Notes under the pieces: generated by a model
The model's input: the letters and a program-made list of their open reading frames with translations, nothing else
Database searches by the model: none
What the model was told of the DNA's origin: nothing
Source: Mansonella perstans
Lineage: Eukaryota > Nematoda > Chromadorea > Rhabditida > Onchocercidae
DNA: 64,000 bases
Direction of reading: 5' to 3'
NCBI GenBank assembly: GCA_037074765.1
Contig: JBAMDO010000131.1
Coordinates: 1-64,000, forward strand
Part shown: one piece after another, positions 1 through 14,375 of the stretch
Layout of the letters: every line of letters starts with the position of its first letter
How positions within the stretch are numbered: the first letter of the stretch is position 1
Translations under genes and position numbers: made by a program

Positions 1-1541
1 TATCTATCTATCTATCTAATCTAACCTCTCTTTCTGTTTATCTATCTAATGTGTTATCTGTTCTAATAAGACGGTCATTATGCTCAATCTATCGGATGTT
101 ACTTTTACATTTTGATTAGATGATAGTTTGATTAGGCGATAGTAATATAGATCGTAAGCCAATTATCTAAATGTTTAGGAATTGTTCGAAAAATATTTCA
201 TAAACAACATTGAAATTTATAGTTCCTGAAAAATTTCTTTTCAATCATCCATTCTAAATATTTCTTGCAAGAAGTTTGAACTAATTTCTATGAAAAAAAT
301 TTTTCGCCTTCACAAACCTCAACCAAATTTAGAAACAAATGATCGTATTTGACAACTACCGAAAAATCTAAATGACATCATAGTGTTATGTTGAAAAATA
401 TTGCAAATTGAAATTTATAAAGTCGAAAAAAATATAACATCAACTCTTCGAAAAAAATCATTTTTGAAGAGAGTTGTCAAAATTTTAATTGCTTTTTTTT
501 TCCCCTTTTCCTTTAATTATTTCGCTGCCACACTTTGTTTAGATTTCATCGTATTTGTGTAAAATTTTGCTTCTAAAATTTTGGTTTCTGTAGTATGTAT
601 TATAAAACTCATTACAGTACCTTTTTTAGAATTCCTCCTGTTAACAAAAGTTCCATCATCGCAAATGAAATGATTAGCAAGATAAATCAAGAAAAGGTAT
701 TGTTGGAGTTCTACAAGTTTTTTTTTGAAATATTAATTCAGATGTTAATATGAAATTTATTAATTTCTTAGTGATTCAATAACAGCAACGATTAGAAAAT
801 GAAAATAAAATTATTTCAAGAAAAAAATTATAGTGGAATTGATGAAATAATTCATCTCAAAATTATACCTAATGTATAATAATAAATCTACATTATATAT
901 TTAAATGAAATTGAAAAAAAACGTGGCAGATTTAAAAATTAACTCGAATTTTATTTAATTATTTGTTGACTTAATGAATTGATAATTTTGAAAGAAAATT
1001 GCTAAAAAAAAAACTTCTATTGAAATAACTTAGGAATAAGTATGAATATAATATTTTACTCTTATAAAAGTCATTCCAATTATAAGCGTCTTTTTTTTTG
1101 CAAAATTTGAAATTAAACCATTTCAAAATTTTTGTTGAATTGTTAGAATCTTCAACATATTATCTTATGGCGATACAGTGGAATAAATAAAATAATTTGA
1201 TTACTTGTTGATTTTATATCAAAAAACAATAGTGACGGAAGTTCACGTCATACACATCTACGAATAGTTACGTCATATCACAACAATGATACGCGCGCAT
1301 TGCATTTTTGCGATAAAAAGTTTAGTGAACAAATAAATTATCCAAAAGTTCAATGGAATGCAATTTTGTTCGAAAGTTATTTTGTCATGGAATAAGTAAA
1401 ATAGCAAGGATATTTAGCAAAATTATCATTAATCAATACTTGCCCATCAATTGGTTTTCAGAAACCCTTCAATCTAGATCCTGTATTCCCATATAACATC
1501 TAGCTGGGAAGATAGAAAGTTATAGGTTAACTACGAATGAA
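1..1541. other. AT-rich stretch without a supported gene
   Basis: The first bases are a short TATC tetranucleotide run (about 1-20). The rest is AT-rich DNA with homopolymer tracts, and I see no convincing exon. It lies beyond the stop codon of the minus-strand gene that ends at 1542, so part of it may be that gene's 3' UTR and downstream flank. Confidence 0.5.
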
Positions 1542-4500
1542 TTAATGACAAAAATGAACTAGTAAGAGTTGTGAGAGTATCGTAAGAGACGTGTATGTTA
1601 GACGACAATAATCGTAATGACCACCGATATTGGCAATTGTAATTTCAGGTTTTCCCGTCATTTGATTATTCATGGATTGTACTAGAACGTTTTTTTTGGC
1701 CGTAGCATCTTCTGATGACTGTTCAATCGGGTCAACATCGAAATTCATCGATGTTAGTGCATGTATGGTAACATCTTTTTGTGATACCAACTGATTGTTT
1801 CGGAATAATTTCGGAGATGATTTACAGGTAGAGCAATCACAATTAAGCATTGCACGATGAGAACAACTTCTCGCATGAAGTAAATCTACCGCTTGTTGTG
1901 AAGTTAAAACGAAGTCATTGTGTGATAAACATCGTACCTAAAAAATATTTTTTTTTAGGAAGAAATTTAATTAAAAAAAAAGTCTAATCAAAGAAATAAT
2001 AATTTCAAGAAATATCATTTTTATCTTCTTTTTCCAACAATAAAATTTCATCAAAAATAATTTCTCTTACCATAATTTATTAGTGACAAATTTCTATTTG
2101 TCCTGATATTTTAATATGTAAATTAAAAATTCTAAAAAATCTTTTCGAAACATCTTTTTTTAAATTTAAAATATTATTAAATCATCTAACGCTTCGTGAA
2201 ATATTATGTATTTATGAATATAAATTATGCAAACAATCTTATGGAACACAAAATTTTGTTTATAAAGTGTATTCGATTATATGTAATTGAAAATGATTGA
2301 TTTTTTCCCTTAAATTTCAATGAAATTTAAATTTATATAACGGATTAATGACGATTTAAATTTAGTAAAATGTCCTTACAAGGAATTTCGCGATTTAAAA
2401 TCTGTAAAGCAGGAAAACTTTTCAGGCATTCAAGCATTGTTTTTAATTTCTTTCGTCTAGATAAAAACTTATTTTCACTGTTTATTTTTAAGCCAATTAC
2501 AAATTTCACTTTTTTCCCTTGATATTCATAAAAAACGTTGTCTATCAATTCATGCTGCAACTTTTTTTCTTCTTCTAGCAATCTCTATTAGCAATTGCAT
2601 TTCTAATCACTAATTTTTTATTTTTCACTAAAATTTTTCACACTGTTGTCCATTTTGACAGTGATGACGGATTGTTGTAACAACAAATTATAAATGTTAC
2701 TGAATGAGAAAAATATGATGACCATTTAAAATTTCACACAACCATTTAGCAAATCATTCGAAAGATTATCCTAATATGATGTAAGTTTGAAAAGTAGTTT
2801 CAATAAGAAAATCATTTACTAATGAGAAATTTCGTCGTCAAAAACAATTTGTAAAAATGAACAAAGAGAATATTTTTGAAATAATTCTCAAAGCAAATGG
2901 CAATAATGATAGCAACAGACAACAGCAACGATAACAGACAACAATAATAACAAAAAGCAACAACCAACAACAACAACCAACAACAAATAATAACAGTAAG
3001 CAGTTACAACAAGCAACAATACCAATAGCAGTATTGACAATAATGCTAACAACAACAAAAAGCAACAGGCAAGAAATTTCTCCATTTCGATTATTGAGCT
3101 GCGTAGAAGTAATATATTTTGAGGTTAATCGAATCAATTCATTTTATAAAAAAAAAAAGAAAAAAAAAAAACAAGTCAGAAATGAAATGAAAATATCTGT
3201 TTTCAAAAACAATGAAACATGTGACATTTGATCAAAAAAAAGAAATTAAAAAGCGAGTGGCAGTTACTATGTACTGCTTTTCGATTCAAATTAAAATTGA
3301 AACGATTTTCTCATTATGGGATTGTTTTGTTTATCTCATTTCGTGAAATAATTTAAAAATATGTATGAAATTAGAAGAAAAAAGAACTTTAAAAAGCTTT
3401 TCACGAAAAATTCGATCACTTTAATTTTTGCATTCCTATTTTAATTTTGGAGAATTTTGATATTAAACAGATTTATTTAAAATTTTTTTTTTGTTTCAAA
3501 ATAAGTTTGTAGTGGTATCTATTAATAACATTATGTACTAATTATTATATAAATGCTACAGTTCATTCCTTGATAAATTTCATTTTGATCATTTAAATGT
3601 ACTACGATAAACTTTGAAAAAATTTATTTTTTCAATCACTTTTTCTTGCACATTGATCATTTCTTTGAAATTTGATAATGTTTCAATAAAATGCTGTTAA
3701 AAAATGGATATGACAAAATTCCAATCATTCAATCCTTCAAGAAGTATGGGAGCAATGGTGAAATTCAAAACTGGTACAAACAAACCAGCCGATTAACTTG
3801 TGATGTCCAAGATATTTCATGAATCGTTAAACAGTACAATACGGAATCAGCTGTACTGTTGATGCATGATGAGAAATTTTTGTAACAGCGTTCATCTAAC
3901 AATCGAACATCCATGCAGTATTCACATTTCTGGAATAGTTTTATCAAGATTACTCAAGTCTAAATCTGTATACACCGAAAATAACTGATAGTTATTTATG
4001 ATTACCTCAAACTTCTTGGATAAAATATTGAAATACCATATCCTATGGAAATGTTATTGTTTTTGCAAGATTGCAATCAGGAAGATTTATAATAAAAATT
4101 TTTTAAAATTTTTTTCAAAACTTTTTCAAACGAATTTTTAAACGCAAAAGAAACAAAGATAAAATGAAAAATAAAGATAAAGATTGGCGGAGAAAAATTA
4201 TGAAGAAATTATTCTTTCTGTTTTCCTATCACAAAAAATGATTGAAAAATCCTTCGCAAGATTTTATTCTTCAAATTTCAGCTTAAAATGTAAATAAAAG
4301 TTGAAGAGTTAAAAGCATAAACTATTGTTGCTTGCTTATTTGCTATTAGGTAAGTAGAAATGAACTGACCGCTTTATGATGACCAAATAAAATAAATATC
4401 TTGCAAATGGTCAATTTGGTTATATATTCTCTTTGAAGAAAGTACTTTAAATAAAAAAGAAAATGAAATCTGCACTTTTAAAATTAAATAAATATCAGAA

Positions 4501-6403
4501 TTCAATTATTTTGGATGAAAATACCTAATGAATTGTTTACTTCAATCTTATCCTAAAATTGTTAACAAACAATGAATTAAAAAGGACATTAGGAAATAAC
4601 GATGAACTAACTGTTTGCAAAGATTTGTTAATAAATTCATTTTTTTACTTTTCTTTTTTTCTTCGATAACTTAAGATAACAAAACAAACAAATGCGAGCA
4701 TAAACAGAAATTGAAATAAATTGCAAAAAAAAAATCTTCCACCTAACAATGTTGACTGAATGGAAATGCGTTATTAATAGATGAAGCAATTTCTGTATTT
4801 CTATTTTACAGCGAATTTAATTGATTATTCGAATTAATTCATATTTAATTGATTGCAAAATTGATTATTCACATTCATTCGACGAATTTTTAAAAGTTGT
4901 CAAAAATTAAAAAAAAAATCAAAAAAAATTCCAAGAAAATCTCTGATTGAAAAGAATTTTTTTAATTTCTACAACTAATCAAAAAGATCAAATCTTTTTT
5001 CGATCCTTTGATGTAACTATAAATCTGCATAATGCTAACTGAAGTATTAAAAGAAGGAAACTACGAAAAAGGTTTAAATGACGTAAAAAAACAGAAAAAC
5101 AAAAAAAAAGACCAAATTTATCATCAAAGTAAAATAAGGTAAAATTATAAAAATTGTTGACAAAAAGAAATTTAAAAAAAAAGCTGATAAATGAAATTAA
5201 AAAAGCACATTTCAAGTGGTCATTTGAAACTTCCGATTTTAGTTGATAAAATTGTAGCGATTAAAAGTAATTAATTGCAAATGTTGAATAATTTTGCCAA
5301 AATTTTGAAAAGTTGACTTTTCATTATTCATTTTCTCTTCTTGCCATCTGTCACACATAAATTGCACACTTATCATTGACATCAGGAAATTGAAAATGAT
5401 ATAAGGGAAAAGTAATGCAGCAATGACTGAAGAAAAGTCAAAATGAAATGATAAGTGGAAAGATCTTAAAATAATCCCAGCTTTGTTACTTTGATACTCA
5501 TTTTGCTACTGGAAACAAAAGTTAGAATATGCTTGACTTGAATGGAGAAAGAAATCACGGTCAGAATACTTTACTTTCTTACTTTATCAGTGGCTCCAAA
5601 AAGACTTTTATTACTTTAAGTTTAACAAACTTCTCATTTTTCGCTCTTTCATTTGAAATTTGATTCTTGTTGTTTAAAATTCTAAAACAACAAATTGACG
5701 AACACTTTTGAATTTCTTTCCTTCCATCAACTTATTTACTTGAAAGAGAAAGAAAAAGAGGAAAACTTTTGTCTATTTCTTTTATTGATCAAAAATATCC
5801 AAATGAGTGACAAAAAAAAAGGAAAAATATTTGATTGAGAGATTGTGCTTGTAGTTTTTATCTCTTTCGAAATGATTTCCCGAGGGCAAACCATTATTCG
5901 AGTTAACAATGATTCATTATGTACTTTACGCATGAGTCAATTAACAATGAAGTGGATTCAAAATTTCAATAAATTTTCAAATAAAAAAGTGCATTTTTTG
6001 GTGAAAAATATTTTTGAAATTGAAATTAGTGTTAATACGATATGCTGCACAAACAAAAAAAAGCGTTTAATTTATGTTTATCTCAAATCCGTTTTTCCGT
6101 ATTTCTTATTATCATTATGACTGAACCGATTTCTTGCACTGATATATCATAATTCATTTCTTATATTAAATTTTATTTTTAAATATTTACACAATTTCTT
6201 CTTTTCATTTCTTTCATTTCTTTTTTTTTAGTTTAAATATTTGAATTGATCTGGAAATAATTCGCATATGAGTTACAATCCATCAGATTATCGAAATGTC
6301 AAATATGGCGTGTAAATGCAATTTACGCGTATAACTAACCATTTTTATTTACATACAGTTACTCAATTACTAATTTACAAACATAAGACACACGCAAGCA
6401 CGA

Positions 6404-6482
<79 letters not shown>

Positions 6483-8112
6483 CAAACATTTTAAAGTTGG
6501 ATGAAAAAAATGTTCATTTGATAATTCGTCAAATTTTATAGGAACATTTTATTTCTTTCTTATTCTTTTTCAACACCTATTTTGAAAATAGAAGAAAAAC
6601 AAGGTAAGCTAATAAAAAGTAATGTGCCAAAGAAATGAAATAAGTTTTTGAATCAAAAAAAAAGAATGAAATGATGATTGACAACAGAAAAAATTTAAAT
6701 TATTTAGAGGAGATTCTTTTTAAACAAACCTCCTTCTCCCATTTTCATCATTTCCATCAAGTACTCAATGAATTTATAAAACGAAGCGCAAAAGAGACAG
6801 GAGAAAGAGAGAGGGGGAGAGAGACAGAAGAAGAAGAAGAAGGGGAAGAAACATGAACAGGTAAGTTGTATGTAGAGGATTAAAAAAAGTAGATGAAATC
6901 ATAAATTGATCACAATGATGTGAAATTTTTTTTGATTCACTCATGCTTAAATGTTGGGTGATTTTTTTTTCATATTTTTTTTTTGATGATTTTATAAATT
7001 TTCGAATTATTTTAATTTATGTGAAACTTCGAAGTTTCAATTAAAATGTAAAACTTTTGTCATTAAGATCAATTTTTTCCAAATCTTCTATAATAGTAGT
7101 AGTAACATAATATAATATGTATAGGAAATATTACAAATGAAAATAATTGTCAAATTACAAAAAGAATTGCAAAAGATAATTCCAAAAAATTCATTGATAA
7201 TTATGTATCAAATAATAATTCAATATTATTGAAATTTGATCGATTTTAATAATGAACATTTTTAAGCATAAATTTAAATTGATTTTATATTAAATTCTAG
7301 TTCTTTTGCAAAATAAGCATTTCACTTTTTATCGTAATGAACTAATAAAAAATAGCCATAACTATTTAAGCAATAAAAAATAAAAAAGAATTAAATTAAA
7401 CAATAGCCATTTGTTTTAAATAAAAACTAACTTTAGAAACTAAAATTAACTGACAATAAAATAAAAGAAAATTAAATTTACTATGTTAATGTTAGATGCA
7501 TAAAAGAGAAAAAAATAAAAGCACTCATTCTAATTGAAAAACGTTTGCGTGCGAAAAAAAATAAATTAACATTTTCAGAATTATAAATTTTCTTGCTCTT
7601 TATTGCTTTTTTTTTCGAATTTTTATTTCATATTAGCCAATAACATTGTGAATAATTGCAAAAAACTGCTTACTAATACAAAAAAAAAAAGAAAAAACAG
7701 AATCCATGTAACCACATCCTTGATTTTGTATTACCTTGCTCTTCCTGTGATATTGTGAAATTTTTAAAAGATTTAAATAATAAAGCTCAATTATTTCCTA
7801 AAAAAAAAAAGAAAAACATAATTACATAAAACAGAATAATGAGAGAAAAATGAAGAAGAGAGAAAGGAGTGATAAGGAAATGAAGATTTTAAAGTATTAT
7901 CAATTAAATGATAGTGTATCAGGCTTGAAAAAAAGAAAGATCAATGGGTAAACTGACTTAAAATACATTAAATTTCGAGATTTGAAAATTCAAAAAAAAA
8001 CGATTAATTTGTGTTAGATGAAAAATTAAAAAAAAAAAAAAGAAACCTGAATATTACGAGGTTGTGGAAGTGCAACAGAAAGAGCCAAGAGACAAATTGA
8101 ACTGCAATCCAT
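1542..8112 (-). CDS. Candidate secreted Cys-rich GPI-anchored protein (GAS1/GFR-alpha-like?), 3 exons
   Basis: Exons 8112-8047, 3929-3798 and 1937-1542 all join in phase 0 and give 197 residues. Exon 1 starts MDCSSICLLALSVAL, a short hydrophobic signal-peptide-like segment. A TTTTTCAG acceptor lies 2 nt before the ATG, which suggests spliced-leader addition. Exon 2 is cysteine-rich (KCEYC near residue 23, then C at about 37, 44 and 54). Exon 3 carries further cysteines, including a C-x-C-x2-C cluster (NCDCSTC near residue 100). The protein ends in a hydrophobic tail (SLTILSQLLLVHFCH) without a basic cytoplasmic end, as in GPI-attachment signals. Cysteine spacing ending in C-x-C, plus a GPI tail, recalls the GDNF-receptor/GAS1 domain, but I cannot prove homology. 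Introns are about 4.1 and 1.9 kb, so extra exons may have been missed. Confidence 0.5.
2895..3066. repeat. Imperfect CAA-rich low-complexity tract
   Basis: The stretch is dominated by CAA, CAG and AAT triplets on the plus strand. It makes spurious Leu/Val/Cys-rich open frames on the minus strand. It lies in the second intron of the cysteine-rich candidate gene. Confidence 0.7.
6404..6480. repeat. (CA)n microsatellite
   Basis: About 77 bases of nearly pure CA dinucleotide repeat with one TA interruption near 6431. It lies inside the long first intron of the minus-strand cysteine-rich candidate gene. The apparent His/Thr open frame over it is a repeat artefact. Confidence 0.95.
6789..6854. repeat. 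GA/GAA-rich purine tract
   Basis: Purine-only runs (GAGA, GAA) form a low-complexity tract that yields an artefactual Glu/Arg-rich frame. No coding signal is seen. Confidence 0.75.
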
Positions 8113-10742
8113 TGCTGAAAAAGGCCTGTCGTTCCGTTCTATCACCACTACTAACGCACTCCACGCACAATCACCACTTATATGATGTTTCCTTCTAACA
8201 TCACTCCCATAACCACCACCAACAACTAGCATTGTCATCATAATCATCATAATAATCATCGTCATCATCGTAATGATCATCATCATTATCTCATGATTCC
8301 ATTTATCATTAGTACTTTCATCAGGTTTCCACTCCTCTTGTCAAATTTTTTTTTTTTTTTTGTTCAAAATATTTAGCTGTAATTTCTTCTCTACTCGTTA
8401 CTTCCTTCGAAAAGTAATATATATTGTAAAATATTAGTGGGAAATCTTATCAAATTTTTAAGTTAGTAAATTCCATTAAATTTTTCAAATAATTAAAATT
8501 AACATTTACTAATTAATAATCCACATACGAAAAAATTACATAGATAAATTTATTTGCTAATAAAATATTGAAATAACTATTATATTTCACGTATTAAAGA
8601 GATTCACATTTACTTTCCAATAATTTACACGTTTCCAGCAAATTTCATTTTGAAATATATTGCTGCTCTTTCATTTAAAAACTAAAACTTTTCTTCTCCT
8701 TTTTATATTTTGTTAAAATGGAATTCTTTTCTCTATTACTACAGCAAGCATAAAAAACCTAACGTAATATTAGAGTGATGCAGTAGAAATTTTTGTCGGA
8801 CAATTGTTGTACTGCATGTTGCGACAGTATCAATAAGTGATAATTCAAGTATTAAATTGTATAATGACTATTTTTTTGCAAATCATTTCAATATAATCAT
8901 GATAATCATCACTCAATCTTGTTTATAATTGATAAAAGATTAACGATCTCTTCAACATTAAAAAATTTGAGAAATTCATGAAAAAATGAAAACCGTTTTT
9001 GCTTGAAATTCCAGCTTGGATTAAATTAAAGAGTTAAAACAAACCTATTATATGTCGTTCATTTTCATTTTGCTATTTCTAAATACTACCAGGACAGTGG
9101 TCCAGAAAAGTGAAAAAAAATAGATTCATCAAGAATAGTTCCAATCTAGGTGTAACTTTCCGCACATATGGTTCGTTAGCCAATCCCGCCTAATTAAATG
9201 ATATTTCAAACAGTGATCGGGAAACAATCCAAACTATTTGTCAAAAATTTACGAATTTTGCTCAACCACATAAGCTTTTGCGGTTGACAGCAAAACTGTC
9301 ATCATCAAATCCTCAAGTAAATTTTCAACCCTGAACATCATCAATATTTATTCACCATCCTAACTTTATTGTATAAAAAATTGAAATTTTACTTAAAATA
9401 TGCACAGACTAAAAAAAAAAAGGCTCAAACGTAGAACTATAGATTGTCTTATCCCAAACATGAGCAAGATCTTCTGAAGTATCTTCAAGAAAAAAATTTA
9501 GTTATAAAATTTGGCTTAAATGAAAGCAAAAGTTAATAAGGATCAACACCAAAATTAAATTTTCTATCCATACAGCTATATCAAAACAGTGCAATACAAT
9601 AATAAATGACAGAAAAAAATGTTTATATGCAAAATCATAATCGACACCAGACACCATAACTTTGAAAAGAATCATAAGTTTGAAAAACATGATTAGTAAA
9701 AACACAGATCAAAAAATTAGCAACATATGTAGAAGACTGTTGTATAGTAGTTTTATCATTCTGATAAAGCAATACGAAATGTATATATTGCAATTAACTT
9801 AAATTCGCCAAAATAGGGACAAGTAAAAAGAGAAAACCGAATAAGTATATGAAACATAAATATAGAAAAAGCGGAAATACATAATCATAACTGTCTAACG
9901 GCAGTAAATGAATCCGCAAAAGCAAAAACACAAAAAAAAAGCATGAGAAAGTCTTAAATTGAGATAACGATGACCGAAAGCCGTTAGACACTCAAATGAA
10001 GTCCTTTCACTATATTAGAAAAACACACTTGCTTTATTCTGTGGCCAAAAAAAATCTATTCTTTTTTTTCCTTCAGAAAAAAAGAAAACTATTAATCGAT
10101 GGAATTGATATTTTAATTAATATTTTCTGTATTTTATTATTTACAGCAAAATGGATAAATAAATATAGAGGGAGGTATCACAAAGAAAATGAAAAAAGTG
10201 CATATTTTCATGCAATAAATACGTAAAATGTGATAAAATGAATCATATAAATTCCACCGTTTAAACTGAAATTCCCAACTGAAAAAAAAATTCTAACTGA
10301 AACTAATAAAGGTGAAAGTTATAGTTACATTTTTAGGAAAACATTCATTATGATAAGATCTATAATAATGGTTTTCAACTGGTTGTCCGCGAGGGAGGGA
10401 TGATAAACAAAAAACAAGCCGCAGTTGGTTCTTTCATCTTTTTTAGGCTATATTTTGGTTAATTTGTAAAGGAGATGCAAACTTATATATCAAAGTGATT
10501 TAAACCAAAATAAATTTTCTATTAAAAATATTCCGTCCTCTTAAGCTTCGACCAAGGTTTGTTTTCAAATAACAGAATTCATTATTTTTGAACTTCGCAG
10601 TCCCTGATATAGAAAAAGCCAAAGTGGTCAAGTAATCATCAGGAAACACTAGTCTATAATGATGAAAGTGGCAGTACTGTACAGAAGAATGAACTAAATT
10701 GGCAGCACTATATAGAAGAATGAACTAAATATCTTTTCCAAC
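8113..10742. other. Intergenic AT-rich DNA
   Basis: No convincing exon was found on either strand. It contains a CAT/TCA trinucleotide-rich tract (about 8234-8290), which creates a false Met/Ile open frame upstream of the ATG at 8112. It separates the cysteine-rich candidate gene from the 3' end of NELF-A, both on the minus strand. Confidence 0.5.
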
Positions 10743-13700
10743 TCAGCTCCCTGGTGGAGTGTCTGTTGACTCTATGAAATGCAATGCAGGCGTCATTTCC
10801 TCAGGGCGTAAAGCACGTGTTTTGCGCAGGCGCCTCCACTCTCCTGTCCGGTAATCCATCTAAAAGAAGAATCAAGAAGATATCCCAAAGAAAGAAATAA
10901 TTTCAAGCCGCTGCCAAAACCAGCATCAATCCATTTCATTATGTAGCAGTAGGCACGGCTTGTTTATATGTCTATAAAAATCCGCGTTTTTTCAAAATAT
11001 TATTCATGCATGAACAAGGCATACAAGTATCGGTTATAATAAAAATTTTGCAGGAATATGCTCACCGATGACACAGTAAATAAACACCAAAAATGATAGC
11101 AATCTCTCCCAACTGTTATTATCAATCTTCCGAAGAAGGCTTACAATGTTTTAGCAATGAAATCAAAATTAGTTGATGCTAACGCTAAAGTACCTGAAAG
11201 AAAGTTTCCACACGCATTTTCTGGACAGTCCCATCTGGTCGAAGCTCATCTTCGTAAGTTTCTGACAGCTTCAAGGTCAAAAGATCACCCAAATGAGGAT
11301 ACGGATGAACTGAAACATTTTCATTTTTTGGACCGGTTTCATTACAAACAAAAAGCGTTAATAGGCTTCGTGCTTTCTGGACGTAAAAGTTGCTATTAAT
11401 TATTAAGTCTCTCTGTCCACTTGATTTTTCAGTTCATCTCCAAAAAAATTACAATCCCAAAAATAATTCTAATATTCGCCACTCAAGCATACTCATCCCT
11501 TTCATTATAAACATATTAATAATGCTTTCGGAATCAAAAAATCCCTTTGTAGAACTGGGAAAAAAAAACATAAGATGAAAAACATCTGGACGGCAAATCG
11601 ACGAATTATGTTTTCTTTTTATTAACAATTCACCGGTACCTTTGTTACCGGACATGAAAGCAATGACCATACGACGACCTTCTTCATTCAGTACATTGGC
11701 ACAAGCTAACATTTCTTCACACTGCCGACGTGCGAATGATTCACGCTAAATGAATTACTTAAGCGAAACCACAAAAAAAAAAAGAAAAAAAAAAACAGAC
11801 TATTTCATATCCGCCAAAAACGATCTTCACAAAGTCAAATTTATATAGTGATGTTCTAATGTAGTTATCAGCAATTTTTCAAAAATACATCATATGAGCT
11901 TCCTATCACAAATTAGAAGTTGTCAATTGTCAAAAACAAAATTAAAATCCCAGAAAGAAACTGATGGTGATTCCAAAAATGAATTTAAACGGTTATGTTA
12001 GATATGGGATCTGAAGAACACATTTTCTTTTAGAAAAATTAAGCGTACAATACTTGTTTCAGAATTTGATACAATGCCAAAGTGCAATACCCGAGACAGA
12101 TGAGATGTAGCTGGAGACGGCTGCGAATCTTGATTCTGTTCCGACTGTACTGTTGGTAAATCGCGAACATCGCCGTAGGAGGATGGAAGTTGGCTAGTGT
12201 CATGGTTGCTGTCTCGTCTTGAGTCACTGCTTTCGTCATTCACAGAAATAGTATGGTCTTGAAAATTCAAGTCTCGGTTATTTTGAACAGCAGAAGAAAT
12301 CGATTCACTCACCGCAGCCGTAACTTCATCCACTGCTGCAGCCGCAGCAGCAGCAGCAGCTTCCTTGGCCTTTTCTACAGCTATTGCAGCTCGTTTCGCT
12401 TCCTAAAAATTCAAAACTTAGGAATAATTCATCTAATTTTTTACAAAGCCTGTAGCAACTAATATCTACTAGGAAAACTCGAAGTAGTAAATCATGCATT
12501 TTGATTTTCAAGTTACTCGAAAAAAAGTGAACTACTTACCTTTGCAATCTTTTCAATCTGTGCACGCTTTCTTTGCTCTTCCCTTTCTTGATTTTTTCTT
12601 GCACGTTCTTCTGCTTCTTGCTCTTTTCGACGAACACTCAATGCCTGTGGTAGATCACCAATATCAATAAACTTAGCACCACCTTCGCGTCTTATTAATT
12701 GTCTTTGAAATTTGCGTGGTTCGTTCGTAAAACCGGCGGATAATTTACAAGTATTTACGGTTGGAATCCCACGCATCGGCACTAGAATTTATGGAAACCA
12801 TCACGTATTCCAAAGAAATCATTCAAAATTCCAAAACTACCAAGATAAGTAACAGTTACTAAAAAACCAACCTAAGATGCCAGTGATACTGTCAATATCA
12901 CTTTCGACGTGTAGAGGGCCACTAATGTCCAAAAAACTATATACTACTCTCAATCATGTTAAGTGCATAAGGATGGATCAGATCTGTTGGTGTACTGAGG
13001 AAGCTTAATTAGATATCTGGAAACCACGTAAATTTATCTCCTTTAAAAATAAACAGATATGATTTTTCCGGCCCAAATGCAACTACAAACGACAACAAAA
13101 GGGATCTCACCGTTGATATATATCTCACTTGGAAAATTACCTTTACAGAAACTATCATAATATATGACTAAAAAATTTCCAAATGAATTTCCTGAACACT
13201 TTATCTACTATTTCCCCTAACAAACAAGGAACTAACAATCATTATTCGGCTTTCTGGCAGTACTTCGCATGCGAATCGGAAAACTTGGTGATATCACGTC
13301 AAGTTTCTGAGTTTTACTTCGATTGCAACCAAGTTCTATAGCTGTAAACATGGTCCAAATGTCAGATGATTTTTTCTCGATCTGATAACAGAACAATAAT
13401 CCGCTTTCCAACAGCCACAGAATTACAAATCTCGAAAATTTAAATTCAATTCCGAGAGAACAGATCACTAACATTTTAACAATTCAGCTTTTAGTGTATA
13501 TGATTTAGCACGTCGCTTCAAATTGAAATGTTTCCGATTTTCAATTTCAGTTAAACCAAAAAGAGTCTGAAAATCTGAATCTGTTAGCAAAATACGAAGG
13601 ATCACCTAAAGAAAGGAAACAATAACGAGTAGAGTAAAAAAAAAAAAAAAAAAGTCAGTATTAAATAAATATTCGTCACCTTAAGTAATTATCTAAGGAA

Positions 13701-14324
13701 ATCAAAATAATTTACCTTCATTGCACTTTGTGATACGGAACCTAAATCAGGCGGTAACAATCGCAAATGGTTATTCGCAGCGTGCTTCTTAACTGAAAAT
13801 AAATTTATGAATTTGTGATTACAATAATTAAAAAATTCTTTCTGTCGATATAACTGCTTCACCTTTAATCCTACGCGTAGTTATGTTTACTGAACAATCG
13901 AAAGAAATTTATGTATTCAAGGAATCCGGAATGATTCTAATCCTGTGTAGCAGTCAAAAGAAATTCAAATGGACATATTTGAAAGAAATACCTTTCTTTT
14001 ATAATATTCGTATAAATAAAAACCAATTTTTGATTATAGACTTGCGGTAAGGAAGTATGATATCACATCGAAGGTGAATGAAAGCCAAATGCTAACCCAT
14101 TTTCTTTAATTCATCAAGGGATTTGCAAAAAAAAGAATCCGGACTGGTAGGTATCGGTGTTACGCAATGTAGAGTAGGATATTCTCTGTACATATCAGCA
14201 ATAGTTTCAATCCAATCATCAGCATCTCTTCGAGCTAGATCGAGCAAATTTACTAATGGTTCTTTCCACTGAAACCAAAACAGGAAACTATCAGAAGTAA
14301 TGAATAAAGTGATAAAGTTGATAA

Positions 14325-14375
<51 letters not shown>

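Noticed and set aside
2838..3137. Leu/Val/Cys-rich open frames on the minus strand
   Set aside because: They come from a CAA/AAT low-complexity tract, not from a membrane protein.
8113..8286. Upstream extension of the Cys-rich protein start (Met/Ile-rich)
   Set aside because: It is produced by a CAT trinucleotide repeat. The TTTTTCAG acceptor directly before the ATG at 8112 sets a better start.
11157..11399. Plus-strand 80-residue frame opposite NELF-A
   Set aside because: It is the antisense shadow of the NELF-A exon at 11194-11309.
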